Part shown: positions 31,536-44,100 of the stretch, piece by piece
Layout of the letters: each line of letters opens with the position of its first letter
How positions within the stretch are numbered: the first letter of the stretch is position 1
NCBI RefSeq assembly: GCF_027409185.1
Contig: NC_084475.1
Location: 14,094,130 to 14,158,129, forward strand
DNA: 64,000 nucleotides
Source of the DNA: Cynocephalus volans
Lineage: Eukaryota; Chordata; Mammalia; Dermoptera; Cynocephalidae
Direction of reading: 5' to 3'
The notes under the pieces: model-generated
Database searches by the model: none
Told to the model about the DNA's origin: nothing
Seen by the model: the letters and a program-made list of their open reading frames with translations, nothing else
Position numbers and translations under genes: made by a program

Positions 31536-33179
31536 GGGGGGGGCCTAGGCGTTGTCCCCCACTTCCCTAGTGCATTTGACTGGATGTGAAGCTGTAAATG
31601 GCCAAAGTCCATGCCAACTGGCCACAGTGAGGGAGGTGCCAGCCTCAAAATGAATGAGGAAGAAGATTGTAATTAAGGAATACGGCGAGGTTTCTCAAAG
31701 GTCTAGAACAAAAACACTTTCTGTGTTTGCTGTACTTTTTGGCGTTCAGAGTTATTGTACTTGATCTTTATAACAATCTGATCTGCGGTAGGTCAGGGAT
31801 CACTCATTTTCTCTGAGAAAAGGCACTTAGAGTTTCACTGTTTGCAAGGGACCATTCTAGAATCAGAACTCACTCCCCTGACTGCAGGTCCAGAATGTCG
31901 TCCATGTTATTATCCTTTAACCAAATATCCTCAGAGCAGGGGGCGTGAAGCTGCTTCTAATGTGGGGTGAGTTCCAAGTTATGTGTAAGGTGAGAATTAT
32001 ATGTAGTCAAAATTACCCTTGAAAAATCTTTTCATCAACTGGAAAACTGGCCATAAAGTTCAGTATACATGGTTTGTACTGTAGTGTATCCATAAGCTCT
32101 CTTATCTGATTGCCTCTTAACCAACTAGTCATATGAATTGATGCTCATTATGACTTCTGCAAAACATACAGCTGCCCGTAGTCCCCTGAATGCTGAAGGT
32201 GGTAGGCTGCTTTCTGCCATGGCTGTACCCTTCTGCTCAAACTAAATTCAGTTGTATGTTTACAAAGAGCCAATTATCACTGTTCCCAAGCTTGTTTATG
32301 CCAGTTGTACTTTTTATAGTAATTACATAATTTAATTAAATATGATGTAAGTGGATAAAATCAGAGTAGTTCTTTCTCTGAAAATTACATTGAATGCTTT
32401 GGAAAAGGGATGTTTTGGTAAAGGAAAGCTGCAATAAAATAAAATAAAATAAAAGTGTTGAATTAGCCATGGGCAAGAATTGTAAAATATTAGGAGAAGA
32501 TCATAAAATCTAGGATTCTGCTCTCATACCAATCCATAATTTCTATATGTTCTTGCTTTACTTTAAAGAAACAGAAAATAGAATGCACTGATCATGCATT
32601 AGAATGTGATTTATGCAAGACAGACAATAATAAAGAACTCCATACTTTGATCCCATTCTCAGAAAAAGAATAATGCTATGGCCCAACATCAACAACAGAT
32701 TGATGAATGAATTTGCATTTGTGTGTTTTAAGTAAAAATAAAGCATTCGTGGCACATATATATATATATATGTTCTGCACATATATATAATTTCTTGTTT
32801 AATTGTTTTGATTAGCTGAGCAGCCTCTATATGAATAAATGTCTGATGAACATCATACAAGAATGTAGATGATATAAAATCAGTGTACGCATTGAGTGGC
32901 ATTATATACACTATTAAAATGATTTATCCTTCACTCTTTCTCTTAATTGAGTCATATAACTTAATTTATGTGAGAGAAGTGTGGCACAATGCAACACCAC
33001 TGTACTCATAAATTCAGCCGACCAAGTCCCAACTCTAAACCTGGGTGGACTAACTGGGTTAGATTCACCAAACAACACAGTGTTTCTCAGGACATCAAGG
33101 TCACTGGGACCTAGGGTGCTAGCTTTGTAGAAATTAAAATAAAAAGGGGCAAAGAGCTTGCCTTAAAATATCAGAGGCA
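31536..33179. other. AT-rich intergenic DNA
   Basis: No gene is seen. A TA microsatellite sits at 32757-32770 with a second short one near 32783. It lies downstream of the SDK2 poly(A) site. Confidence 0.55.
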
Positions 33180-33400
33180 GTGTATGTCTCAAGAGCCAGA
33201 CTATGTTAGTACAAACCCTGGCTCGACCACTTCCCCAGGGCAAGTTACTTAATCTCTCTGCTACGGTTTCCCCCATAGGGGGTTGTCACAAGGATTCCAT
33301 GAGTTAATAAATGCAAAGAGATCAGAACAGTGCCTGGCACAGAGTGAATGCCATGTAAGCGTTAGCAATTGCTGTTGTTAGTATTATTATTAACTGCTAC
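33180..33400 (+). repeat. MIR SINE
   Basis: 'agccagactatgttag', 'gggcaagttacttaatctct', 'cagtgcctggcacagagtg' and 'taagcgttagcaattg' are the MIR consensus in order; one of the better-kept copies here. Confidence 0.8.
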
Positions 33401-33664
33401 CATTTGCACAATACATCTGAGAGGCTCTTATCCTAAAAGTTTAAAATAAATAAAATAGTGCACTTCACTGGAAGCCACAGATTCCCACCCACCTATGAAT
33501 TAAGAGAGCAAATATGTCAGACCCTTGAATCTCTGCAAAAGCACAGCATGGCTAAAAATGTGTTTGGGGAATGAACGGTTTGAGCATGATACTGGGGTAG
33601 GGGTTTCCATTCACCTTCCAGGGAAGAAAAGAACGACTGTTGCTTCAGAACTCCAAAAAAAAAG

Positions 33665-33670
33665 TTTATT
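33665..33670 (-). terminator. SDK2: Candidate SDK2 poly(A) signal
   Basis: AATAAA on the minus strand, in TATAAATAAACT, with a U-rich tract right after it. Cleavage would be near 33648. Confidence 0.5.
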
Positions 33671-36509
33671 TATAAAATACTGACAGTTTGACAGGACGTG
33701 GGACTTCTCGTGGTATATATTTCAAATCAATCTTTCTTACCTTTCATTTAAAAAATAAACCTGCTAACAAGCTATATGACATAAAGATATATATTTTTTT
33801 CTTACAGATAGACACCTGCCATAATGAATTCTCTCCCCATAATTTCTCGTTATATCTTTTAAATCAAAAAATAAAGATTTGTGTTGATTTTTGTTTTTGG
33901 AGTCTCTATGGGTGAAGAAAGGTAACACGTTTAAACGCTTTTGGTTATTCTTATGGAAACAAAGAGAAGCAGGGTGATCTCAGGGGCACCCGTGGTCAGG
34001 GTTGCTGCGCTGATGTACCCATGGTTGCCCCTGGACAGGACCACACAGAGCACTCTGGAGTGGGTGGTGGCTGCTCAGATGGTCCCTCCTGCACCCTCCT
34101 GCCCACTAGAGCCTCACCTAGGGCAGGTCCTTCAGATGTGCACTCTGCGGAGGTAAGGGAAGCTGCTGCCCAGAGTGGCATTAGAGGAGGCTCTGGCACC
34201 TTGAGAAGCACTGCCCAGGGAAGCGTGAGCAGCGACAGAAGGCCTCGAGGCAGTGTGTGCCAGGCGGGGCAGCCCCCCCACTGTGTCCTTGCTTCCTCTG
34301 AATCATGGCAGTGTCAGGTTTGAGGGAAGGGGGACAGAAGGGGAAGCAGCCTGGGTTTGCAAACTCCCTGGAACCGTAGGAGGAAGGTGCTTCTGGAACC
34401 CAGAATGTCTTTTTGGTTTGTCTTGGCAGTCTGGGTGTGGAGCTGATGTGAACTCCAGAGCCACAGCCAGGAGGGGAAAGAGCAGCCTGGTGTGTCAATT
34501 GTGGGCTCCTAGGTGCAACACCAGATTTCCTTAGGGCACAGCCAGCTAATGCCAAAGGTGCTAGGTGTGTCCTCATACGAACTTGCTTTGGGTGGAGTCA
34601 CATGGGCAGGGGCCTGGCATCAATGACCCAGGAAATCAAAGGCCAGGAAGGCTCTGTTTTACCATGGGCAGTGTCAACCACACCCTTCTCATGTGGCCAG
34701 GTATCTGGGAGGAGGATTAGGAGCCTCCACTGCCCCAGTAGGTATGTAAACAAGGGCAAAGAGATATTTCCTTTAAAAATCTAGTGTTCCACAGCTGGGG
34801 ACTTGGGCGTCCAGATGTGGCTGAGGTGGAGGCAACATTTCAGATGGGTTGGCAGTGACTCGGGGTGGGATTGCCACCTGGGGCCCAGCCTCACTTCATG
34901 GGCTCAAGAGCTCTGGTTTACACAGTGTCCTCATCCTCTCAGATGACAGATTCCAGTGGCACCCCAAGGGCAAGTGACCCAGATCACCTGTGCCTCACAG
35001 GGGAGAGACAGCTTCAGCCATCGGAGGTGTTGCAGGAGCCTCTTTGCTAGCACATGTAGATGTGTGTTCTGTGCATATCCGTGTGCACACACGTGAGCAC
35101 AAGCATGCATGGACACCATCCCACGTGTGCATGTGTGTGTCAGCATGGGTGCAAATGAGCATTGGGGAGGGGGAGGGGGAGTATCTTAGTGCACCAGGTG
35201 ATTCATTAAAGGCAAAGGAAAATTGGCCTCATGGGCAATATACACACATACACAATGTTTTACTCAGCCCTGCTTCCTCCCCCCAAATCCCTCACTGGGC
35301 TGGACTGAAATAATGCAATCTGGGAACTTCCTTAAATGGTTAAACTCTCAGGAGACAGGGAAAAGGACGAAGTTGTTTAAAAAAATTTTAAAAAGATGAG
35401 AGGAATGGAAAGAAAGCGCATCAGCATGACCACAGTGGCAGCTGCAGATGTGCTGCCATGGAAACGCAGATGCTGGGGCGGCGGCGTCCAGCGAGGCCCT
35501 GAGCACCTTACCTTCTGGAGGAGCAAACCCTCAGCTCTCTGTCCTCCTTAAAGCTTGTGCTTCCCTTCCAAGGACCCTTGGGGGAGAAGCCAGTGTTCAG
35601 GCACTGGAGCTGGGTCAGCCTGTCTGCTGAGCCATCTTCTAACATGTCCCCATTTGGGAGGGGCCCATGGCTGGGTGTGCCCCCTCAGGTCTCTGACCCT
35701 GACTTTCCTCCCCAGTCAGTGTCCACTGCACAGCAACCGATTTGGGGTTGGTGGAGAGGACTATGAGCTCACTCTTCCCTTGTTCCTCAAATCCTTCCTC
35801 TAACTCTTCTCACTCCTCCAAAAAGGGCATCTCCTCCTCTTGAGCTGGGCCAGCGGTGCCTGTGTTTGGCACACCCAGTGAGCCCTGCCCTGCTAAGGGC
35901 TCTACGCTGAATTAAACATCCTCTGCGGTGGGGGTGGGCCTCAGGCCTGCTTCATAGGCTGGCTGAGGTCTCCGGGGGGCCTCGGACAACCCAGGAATCA
36001 CAGAGAAAGGCTTCCTTCCCTAAACCCTTGCATCTGGAAATATCAAGCTGATGGCACAATCCAGGCCAGCAGAAGTGGCTTTTTAAAGAACATTCCTTGG
36101 AGCAGATTCTGTGTATGTAAAAGCTTTTCCTCCCATCAGCTATTCTTGTCCCATCTGACCTGCCCCTCCTGGCCAGTCTAGTCATACATCTCGGTGTTCT
36201 GTCCAGTTGGACAGGGCCTTCTAACTGGCCCCTCTTCGCTCCCAGCCCTGGCTTAGCCTGGAAAATGCTAGTGGGAGCGGGGTCTTCTACTCTTTATAAA
36301 CTGGGTGCTGAGCAGACTGGGCATGCTCTGGGCATTCCAGCCTCTGGACCAGGGACCGGGGTCGCCCCTCTGGGTTCCTGTGCTGCTGCGCTTAGAAGGC
36401 TGTGGGCTGACAGGGACAGGGACAGAGATCTGAAAGTGAATGTGCAGTTTGGCTCAGAGGACCTCTTGGAGAGAATCCCTAGGCCCCTTTCCTTGCACAT
36501 GCATGGGAG

Positions 36510-36510
<1 letters not shown>

Positions 36511-36569
<59 letters not shown>

Positions 36570-36572
36570 TGT

Positions 36573-36623
<51 letters not shown>

Positions 36624-36641
36624 GTGTGTGTGTGTGTGTGT
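36511..36641. repeat. Long interrupted (GT)n repeat in the SDK2 3' UTR
   Basis: About 130 bp of GT units with GTGGTGTG breaks near 36568-36577 and 36615-36626. In the SDK2 transcript this reads as CA repeats, a class bound by hnRNP L. Confidence 0.95.
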
Positions 36642-37749
36642 TAGGAGGAAGATATCTATCCAGGGGAGAGTGGTGTGTCTGCCCAGATGCCAATTCCTCA
36701 TCTCTGCCTAGCTCCCCAACCCAGGCAAGCTGACTTTCCTTGTTCCAGCAAGTTCCTATTTCACTCCTCCTTTAAGGATGGGGCAGATGGTACCTGGATC
36801 AGAAGAAGAGAACAGTCAAAGCTTCATTCTTACGTTCCTGACTTCCTGCAATGCATTACACCTAATTATCCCACGGTGCCAGGCCAGTCACCTCAAACCT
36901 CTGCTCCCCAAACTTCACCTCTTCCTGTCTGTGCTCAGGAAAGTGAATTCCAGCCCAGGGAGGCAGGGATCGTTGTGGGGGACACTTTCCCCCACTCCTC
37001 GGGGACCTCTTCCTTGGATTTACTTTAAAAGAAATAGGAAGGAATAAGGAAGTAGCTAAGCAAATTCTCACCCTTTGGTTTTTTTTTTTTTTTCCTTTTT
37101 GCTAAATAAACCAAATGCTTGATGGAGAAGTTGAATGAGGGAGGTGGGAAGTGGAGGTGGTCGAGGCAGGGCAGGGGTCGGGCAAGGCCATCGGATGGCT
37201 GCCAGTGATGGCATGGATTGGGATGGGGTGGGATGGGGGCTTGGGAGGGAGGTGCAGAGAAAGAGGGTGGCTTTGCCCCAGGGGATACCGATCCTTTGAG
37301 CAGAGGAGCAGCGGGTCCTGGGACCTAGCCCATGTCGGGGGGTGGCAGCTGGCTGGATGTCTAGAAGCTTCTTCCTCCCTCAGCCATGCCGGTCTCACCA
37401 GCCCTGCAGTCTGTTGTCTTCTCTCCCTCTCTCTCCAGCGGCGCAGCCCAGGTTGCATCCACTGCAGCAGCAAAACGGCCACTTCCCCAGCTCAGTGCAA
37501 TTCCCGCAGGAGCAGCGAGCCCCACAGTCGTGACACCAACCAGTTGCTGGCCACAGACATCTCTCGTGGCTGCTTCTGCCTCCCCCTCCACATCAGCCTG
37601 GCTGGCCCTGGAATCTCTGGAAAAATAAACTCGGGAGGTGAAAAGTTGACTTGGTTTCTTGGTGTTTTTGTTTTCTGGCAGGCGGTGCAGGGAGGGGTGA
37701 CAGAGGAGTTTGGTGCCATTTTTCTTTCTTTCTCTTTCCTCTTCTGACA

Positions 37750-38103
37750 TCAAACAAATGATGAAAATCCTGCTATAGGAGCCCGGGAGCCAGGGGCGAG
37801 GCTGCTGGGGGGGCGGTAGAGGGTGCTCTGCTGACTTGGGGGGTTCGGGGGGTTCTGGGGCGTTGGAGTCCGACTGGCCTTGGGTCGAAAGAGGCTACCC
37901 TGCTGGGTGCTGTTGCTGTTGGCGATGGTGGAGTGGTCCGGCTCGCCTGAGTCGCTCTCCGTGTAGCTGTACGCCTGGGCCCGCGAGATGCCCTTCTGCT
38001 GCCGCCGCCACGAGTTGTAATAGGTGGGGTCGCTGATGTAGTGGTTGACAAAAGAGTGGGCCTTCTGGTGGCTGGGGTCGACTTCATACTCACTGTCGCT
38101 CCC
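37750..38103 (-). CDS. SDK2: SDK2 last exon: cytoplasmic tail and PDZ ligand
   Basis: 117 codons plus TGA at 37750-37752. The acceptor is ctgtccccccag|GGGAGCGAC, phase 0. The exon starts GSDSEYEV, includes [20 protein letters not shown], a proline-rich [14 protein letters not shown] and ends GFSSFV. The C-terminal FV with Ser at -2 is a class I-like PDZ ligand; in sidekicks it binds MAGI scaffolds and is needed for synaptic placement. It holds many Tyr and Ser sites for possible phosphorylation. Confidence 0.95.
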   Translation of the reverse strand, partial: GSDSEYEVDPSHQKAHSFVNHYISDPTYYNSWRRQQKGISRAQAYSYTESDSGEPDHSTIANSNSTQQGSLFRPKASRTPTPQNPPNPPSQQSTLYRPPSSLAPGSRAPIAGFSSFV

Positions 38104-41100
38104 CTGGGGGGACAGAGAATCAGGGATGTCAGTGGCCCTGGGGGAAGGGTCATCGTGGTCAGGGCTGGAAGGCACAGAGCGCTCTGGTTTGAATCGAGAC
38201 TTGGACCGTGGGCATCTCTGCCCCTCGCTGCCACGTGAAATCATGCCCTGTCGTGCCACCGTCTGCTTCCTTCAGAGCAGATCCTGCACCTGCAGCGTCT
38301 ACCACAGAGTTGGCACTGAGCCGTAGACACTTATGTGCATTGGGAGACCTGAGTTCTCTCTAACCTTATTTTCGATCATGTTGATTCACAGAACATAAAG
38401 TTAATCATCTGAAAAAGTGCACGATTCACTGGCATTTAGCACATTGCAGTGTTGTGCAACCGTCACTTCTAACTCCAAAACACTTTCATCACCCCAAAGC
38501 AAAATCTTGTACCCACTAAGCAGTCACTCCCCATCCCCTCCCCTCAACTCCCCCTGCAACCACTAATCTGGTTTCTGTCTCCAGGGGTTTACCTATTGTG
38601 GACATTTCCTATAAATGGAGTCATACAATACATGACCTTTCATGTCTGGCTTCTTTTGACTTAGTATAACATGTTCAAGGTTCATCCGCAACACTGAGTC
38701 GCATTTTGGTCCAGCCTCTGATTTGCTTTGCGGTTGGGGACAAAGCCAGAGCCAGATTAATATCTTACGAGGCTCCAGGCCATGGAAAAATGCTGGTGGC
38801 TTCCCATGTGCGATCCAAAATAAAAGCCACACTCAGTTATAAAATAAACATGAGAAAAATATCAGAAAGGTTCCAAATTTTCACATGATAATGACTTTGA
38901 AGCTTTTTTCCTGGAAATATAAAATATTCAATTATTCTTAAATTTGGGGGATGCTTTGATGTCCTAGGCACATCTCCCTTTCAGGGAAATCAACTGCAAG
39001 GCAAGTGTCAATGTGGGTTGTAAAGGAAAATCAGAATTGTAGAGCTAAAAATATCCTGAACCCCTCCCCCACCAAGCTCTCAGCAATGTTTTGAGAACTA
39101 AATAAGACAACAGATGGAAGACCTTCAGAACTCTCTGGAAGAGATGAGCTCTGAGTTTTGTGAGCAGCACACTGCCAATGAAATATAGCTCAGGGACCCC
39201 ACCCAGGCTTCTCACCCCCCTCCAGTTACTGCCCCTGCCTGGGAGCAGTGAGCTAATTATATCAACCGCAGTAAAACATAGTTTGGGGGATAAAAACTGC
39301 AGTAAGAAAACGCAGTTGGCCCAATACAAATGAGTTTGGGATGATCTGCTGTGTCCTGCTTTACAGGTAGAGAAAACAAAGCAGTGACCTTAACCACAGG
39401 GTCTGCGCTATGGGAAATGGACAGCACGACTTGTTCTCAGGAACTCAGAGTCCTCATAACAGCTAGACCCTCAAGACACACTGAAATAGAGCTCCCTACA
39501 CCCTCATAACGTACACTGTCTGCTTCTGTAGAATTGCTTGCTTAACCTAAGTAACTCCATTTTGCCCCCTGCCTGACCTGCAGACTACCCCCCCCTTCTG
39601 CATGAGAAACCATTGACCTTCTCATAGAAACAAAAACCATTGCATAGGAACAGGAGCCATACACAGTGCATTATCACACGGGAACAGGAACCGTACACAA
39701 TGAAAACTTGTATGCTTGAGTGCTCGAATGGCTCATTCTAGGCTCTATGACCTAGCTCCCTAGCTTGCTTTGTGCACCTGGTCAATCCCGTGTGCCAAGG
39801 GGATGTAGTTTTTGCCTTTAAATACCCTATAAGACCAAAGCCCGCGGCCGCTCTTCCTTGGTTGCTCCTTGGGAGACAGACGCTGGCCAGCTGGAGTGAA
39901 TAAACTGCCCTTTTCTGCACGAGTGGCGTGTAAGTGCATTTCTTGTGGGAGGGTGCCTCCCAACAACACAGCTACCACATACAGAACTACAATGGTACCA
40001 GGACCAACGACCAGAGGAGGCACCCTGCCAAGCGGGAGCAAACGCTGCCTTGCATTACCGTATTTGATTTTCGCACCTCTGGGCTGTAGCTACTATTGCT
40101 ACGTGAGTACTGATGCTGCGTGGGTACTGATGCTGTGGGAGTGCTGTTGAGAACACAAGTGCAGGAAGGCTGAGGGTTTGGCCCAAGGAAATGATCTAGC
40201 TGGGCTTGAACTCAGCTCTGCCTGATTTTCTAAGGCCCACGCATGCTCCCAACTTCTACACTCCTGCCTGGAGGCCACAAGATGGGAATGACAGCGCCCA
40301 CCCTCCCAGTGGAGATCGAATGCTCCCTAGTCCATCTGCTAATTTATGTTCCCTGGCCCCTGCCCTCCCTCTCCTCACCCCTGCACAACCCCAGCCACTC
40401 TCCTGACTGCTGCCAGCCCCACCCCCCAGGACCTCAATCTTTTTGGCTGGCAGAGTGGCTGACCAAGACAATGGCAGGTCCCTCAGTGGCTCCCCCCATG
40501 ACACAATGCAGCACAATACAAGCCCCTTTCTTTGCCTGCTGTCCAGCTGCCGCCCAGAAGAACAAAGGGGATGCACAAGCGGGGGGCTCCATATGATCAG
40601 GGTGGGCTCCTGGTCCTGGGGACGCGGCCAGGCTGGCTAGAGGCAGGAGCAGCTTGAGGGAGCTATGGTAGGTGCCCTGAGGCAGGAGGGTCTGTGAATG
40701 TGGGCACGAGGGAGGGGTACCCACAGTTCTCCTTACAGGTTAGGTCTCTCCACTCACTACTTGGCTTGAACAGTTGCTAGCAACATCTCCAGAGGTTCTA
40801 GAACTTCGGTAGCTCTAGGCCCCCGTCCTGGAGAAGAACCCCAGACCATGGCGGGCCCCTCCCATGGTAAATGAGTCTCTGGGGTGAGAGGTGATTGTGA
40901 CATGGTGAAGCTCCAACTCTAACCCTTGCCAGGGGGCAAGTTTGGACCCATCACTCAGGATCTCTCAACCTCAGTATCTTTGTCTGTAAAACGGGTAGAT
41001 CCCTGCAGTGCACAGGGTGAAATAAGCTAACATGAGAGTCCACTGTAAAAGGTATTACTAGAGAAAAAGTGAGGGTGGGCCTGGGCCGGAGGGGGCCTCG

Positions 41101-44100
41101 AAGCCCCCTTGGGAGGGATTAGAAAGGGCCTGGGAGCCAGGAAGGCTGACTCAGTGCTCAGGCAGCTGGAGAGTAAGAAGGTTCAGGGCATGTCTTGGGG
41201 GCAGGGTGGGGAGTGGGCCTCTCTGGCACTCCCGGGGCCCCAGATCTTAAGGCCCATGCATTCCAATCATCACTGTCCCATCAGCTGCAGTCTGTTGAGC
41301 ACCTACTGGGTGCAGGCACTCTGTGGGCAGCATTCCTAATGGGGATGGAAGGCTAGAGAAGAGCTGGGAGCCCAACAGAGCCGGCGGCGATGGGGATGGA
41401 AGGCTAGAGAAGAGCTGGGAGCCCAACAGAGCCGGAGGCGGCGCTGCAGGAGGGGCCCGGCGCAGAGAGTCTGGTCTGCTCCTCCCCCAGCTCTCCAAAG
41501 CCCAAGGAGGGGGTCTCTGCCTAGGCTCCCGCCTCCATCTCCCTGAACATCTGTTTCTTTTCGGGGTGGGGGTGGGGTGAGAAGAAAGCAAGCCAGAGGG
41601 GACCAGGGGCTCCTATTGCAGCCCTTGGTAATTGAATGCAGCTTCCCAGTAATGGGCCCGGCACAAAGGGGCCTTTCAGGGGCCGTCCCTGCCAGGCCAT
41701 CAAGTGACTGCCTCAGCTCCCTGGCCTCTTAACAGCTCCTCAAAGCCACTCAATCAGCAATTACTAAGGTCTGGGGAGGGGAGCACAGACTCCAGGCCTG
41801 GTGATGGAGCAGAGAGGGGGCCAGAGGAGGGAGGACCCTGAAAAAAAGACTGAAACAAAAAAGAGGGAGCAGAGCCAAGCTCTTTTGCTTCTTTGTTCAT
41901 CTCTGGCTGAAAGGACTCCTGCACCGGACTCGGCAAGCGACGGAGTGGAGAGCAGTCCTGGGCTTGGGGACGGTGTAGAAACCCTGGGGCCAGGCAGGGG
42001 GCCCTTAACTTGTTGGATCTCATGAAGTCTGGGAGAAATGCGTTGCCCCAGATGACAGGGAAGTCACCCGTGCGTGCGGCTCCTTTGGAGACTGGAAGCT
42101 GGAGCTCTCACCCCATCTGTGGACCCTGGGGCTCTCCGCACCGATTCCAGGCTGAAGCCTGGCCCTGCATCTGCGCACAGTGCCCCAGCCTGACCTGTCG
42201 GGTGCCTTTACCCGAGAGCCAGTAGGGCCTCTCCTGCAGGGGCTTCAGTCTGCTCAGGATTAGAGACGGGGTGGGGTTGTACTAAGTGTCTCCTGGGCAT
42301 CTCTGAAGAACTTCGCTGGATGTCTCCTTGAGACACTATTTTGTCAGGGCTCTGGGCTCCCTGTGCTGGTAATCTCCCAGGAATATCCTTTGAAAAGTGT
42401 CAGCTCAAACACTATGTCATGTGTGCTACCTGGGCCCTTACAGGTAAAGTGAAGCCAATGTGCGCCCACCCCTCAGCTGAAAGAGATGTCTGTGGTCAGG
42501 GGCTTTGTGGGAGGTCACTGGGGTGGGGTTGGGGCCAGCGAAGCCCTCTCTCTTTCAGTCTCCCCTCTGTGCCGGGAAGCTGGGCGAGGCAGGCTGCAGT
42601 AGACACGACCTCCAGAGCCAGCACCACCTAAATTTGAATCCCAGCTGCCGGCATTCTGAGCTCTGTGACCAAGGGCACACTGCCTGATTTCTCTGAGCCT
42701 CAGTTTCCCTATTACACGGGAATCATCCCATGTGCGTGGTGGGATAGTTAGACATTAGATGAGAATGTATAAAGCACAGGGCTTGGCACGTAGCAGGTGC
42801 CTGATGTACAGCTCTGCCTTCCTCTCCCTGGACTCTGTCTGCCCTGCAGTGTGTGTCTCCTTTGGCACAAGCTCAGGCTGTCAGGGGCTGTGTGGGTCAG
42901 GCTAAGGAGGAGCAGGAGATGAGGCTCTGCCGAGCCTGATGAACAAGGACAAACAGTGACAAGAGATCAGCGCCACTCAGCAGGAGGGCAATGACAGAAC
43001 ACGACCACCTCTCCAGCCTCCAGCAAACTCTCACTGCTCCCTTCTGTGCAGGACCCAGTCCCGTTCACACTGCAAGGCCCAGCTTGAATAAAGGCCACCT
43101 CCTCCAGGCAGCCCTCTGGGAGCCTCTAGGTGGAGTGGCCTTTCCCCCGGGCCTCCTCTCAGTGCTCTAGCTGTCCCTGCTCCACAGGAAACAGAAAGTC
43201 ACTTGTTTGCCACTTTCTTCCTGAAGTTAGTTACTGTGGTTCTGTAATATTTTAATGGGAAATGGAAACATGTGATTACACACATGTGGTCTCCCCTAAT
43301 AGACTGTAGCACACGGTAATGTAACATTCATAAGAGTCTGCCTTGCACACTACTGGAGCCACCACACATAAGCAGCGTCTGGTACTGTTTAGTGCATGAG
43401 CAACAAATAGTTGTTGTATAAATGCACCAAGGAATGAATGAATGAGCTCCATGGAGAGCCAAGCCAGCGCTGACTCCTCCCAGGTGCCACACAGGGACCG
43501 ACCTGTGCATGGCGCACAGCAGGTATATAGGGCAGATGTGACAGGGAGCTATGGGGGTAGGGGTGGTGGCGCTCTCTGATTCACTATTCCTCATCATCAT
43601 TATCTGAAAACAGCTATAACACCACCAGAGCCTCCCAGAGGACTCTGAGCATGAAGGGGCATCATTCACGAACCATCCTTCGAGTCCTTCCTGGCTCCTA
43701 GTGAGCGCCCCATAAATGTTGGCCAGTACGACTGGTGCTCAATAGTAATACGCAAAATACGACTTGTCCTATGGTTTCTTCTTACTTTGTCATTCAGGCT
43801 TAATGCCATTCCATGAACTTGAAGGGGCCGTCCATGATATTGCTAAGAACTGAATAACAAGATTAGAGGGTGTATACCGTTGCCTTGGAATTTCTTTTCC
43901 ATTGAGATTTATTTGTGTGCCAAATATACTTATTTTTTTCTACCAAACTTGGGCTCTTATTTTGAGAATGGAGTTGGAATGCAGCCATACTGCATTTTTA
44001 AAAGCTCCATCAAACAAGCCACAGGCTCTTTAAATCTCCAGTCTCTGGGTGCGCTACTCCCTACGCCTGGAGCCCCTTCTCCTGCAACCCTTGAGGAAAA

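Larger units (their letters stand above)
33648..37749 (-). other. SDK2: SDK2 3' UTR (proposed)
   Basis: Runs from the SDK2 stop codon to a poly(A) signal at 33665-33670, the first clear AATAAA on the minus strand in 4 kb. A UTR of about 4.1 kb agrees with the long 3' UTR I recall for human SDK2, but the end is inferred. It holds a long interrupted dinucleotide repeat (CA on the transcript) at 36511-36641. Confidence 0.5.

Noticed and set aside
32558..32911. A 117-codon minus-strand frame in AT-rich DNA
   Set aside because: No domain, spans a TA microsatellite, and lies downstream of the SDK2 end. Chance frame.
35161..35180. Possible G-quadruplex (G runs spaced by A)
   Set aside because: Only three clean G runs; weak and common.
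36294..36711. Frames with long Cys-Val or His-Thr repeats
   Set aside because: They are translations of the GT microsatellite.
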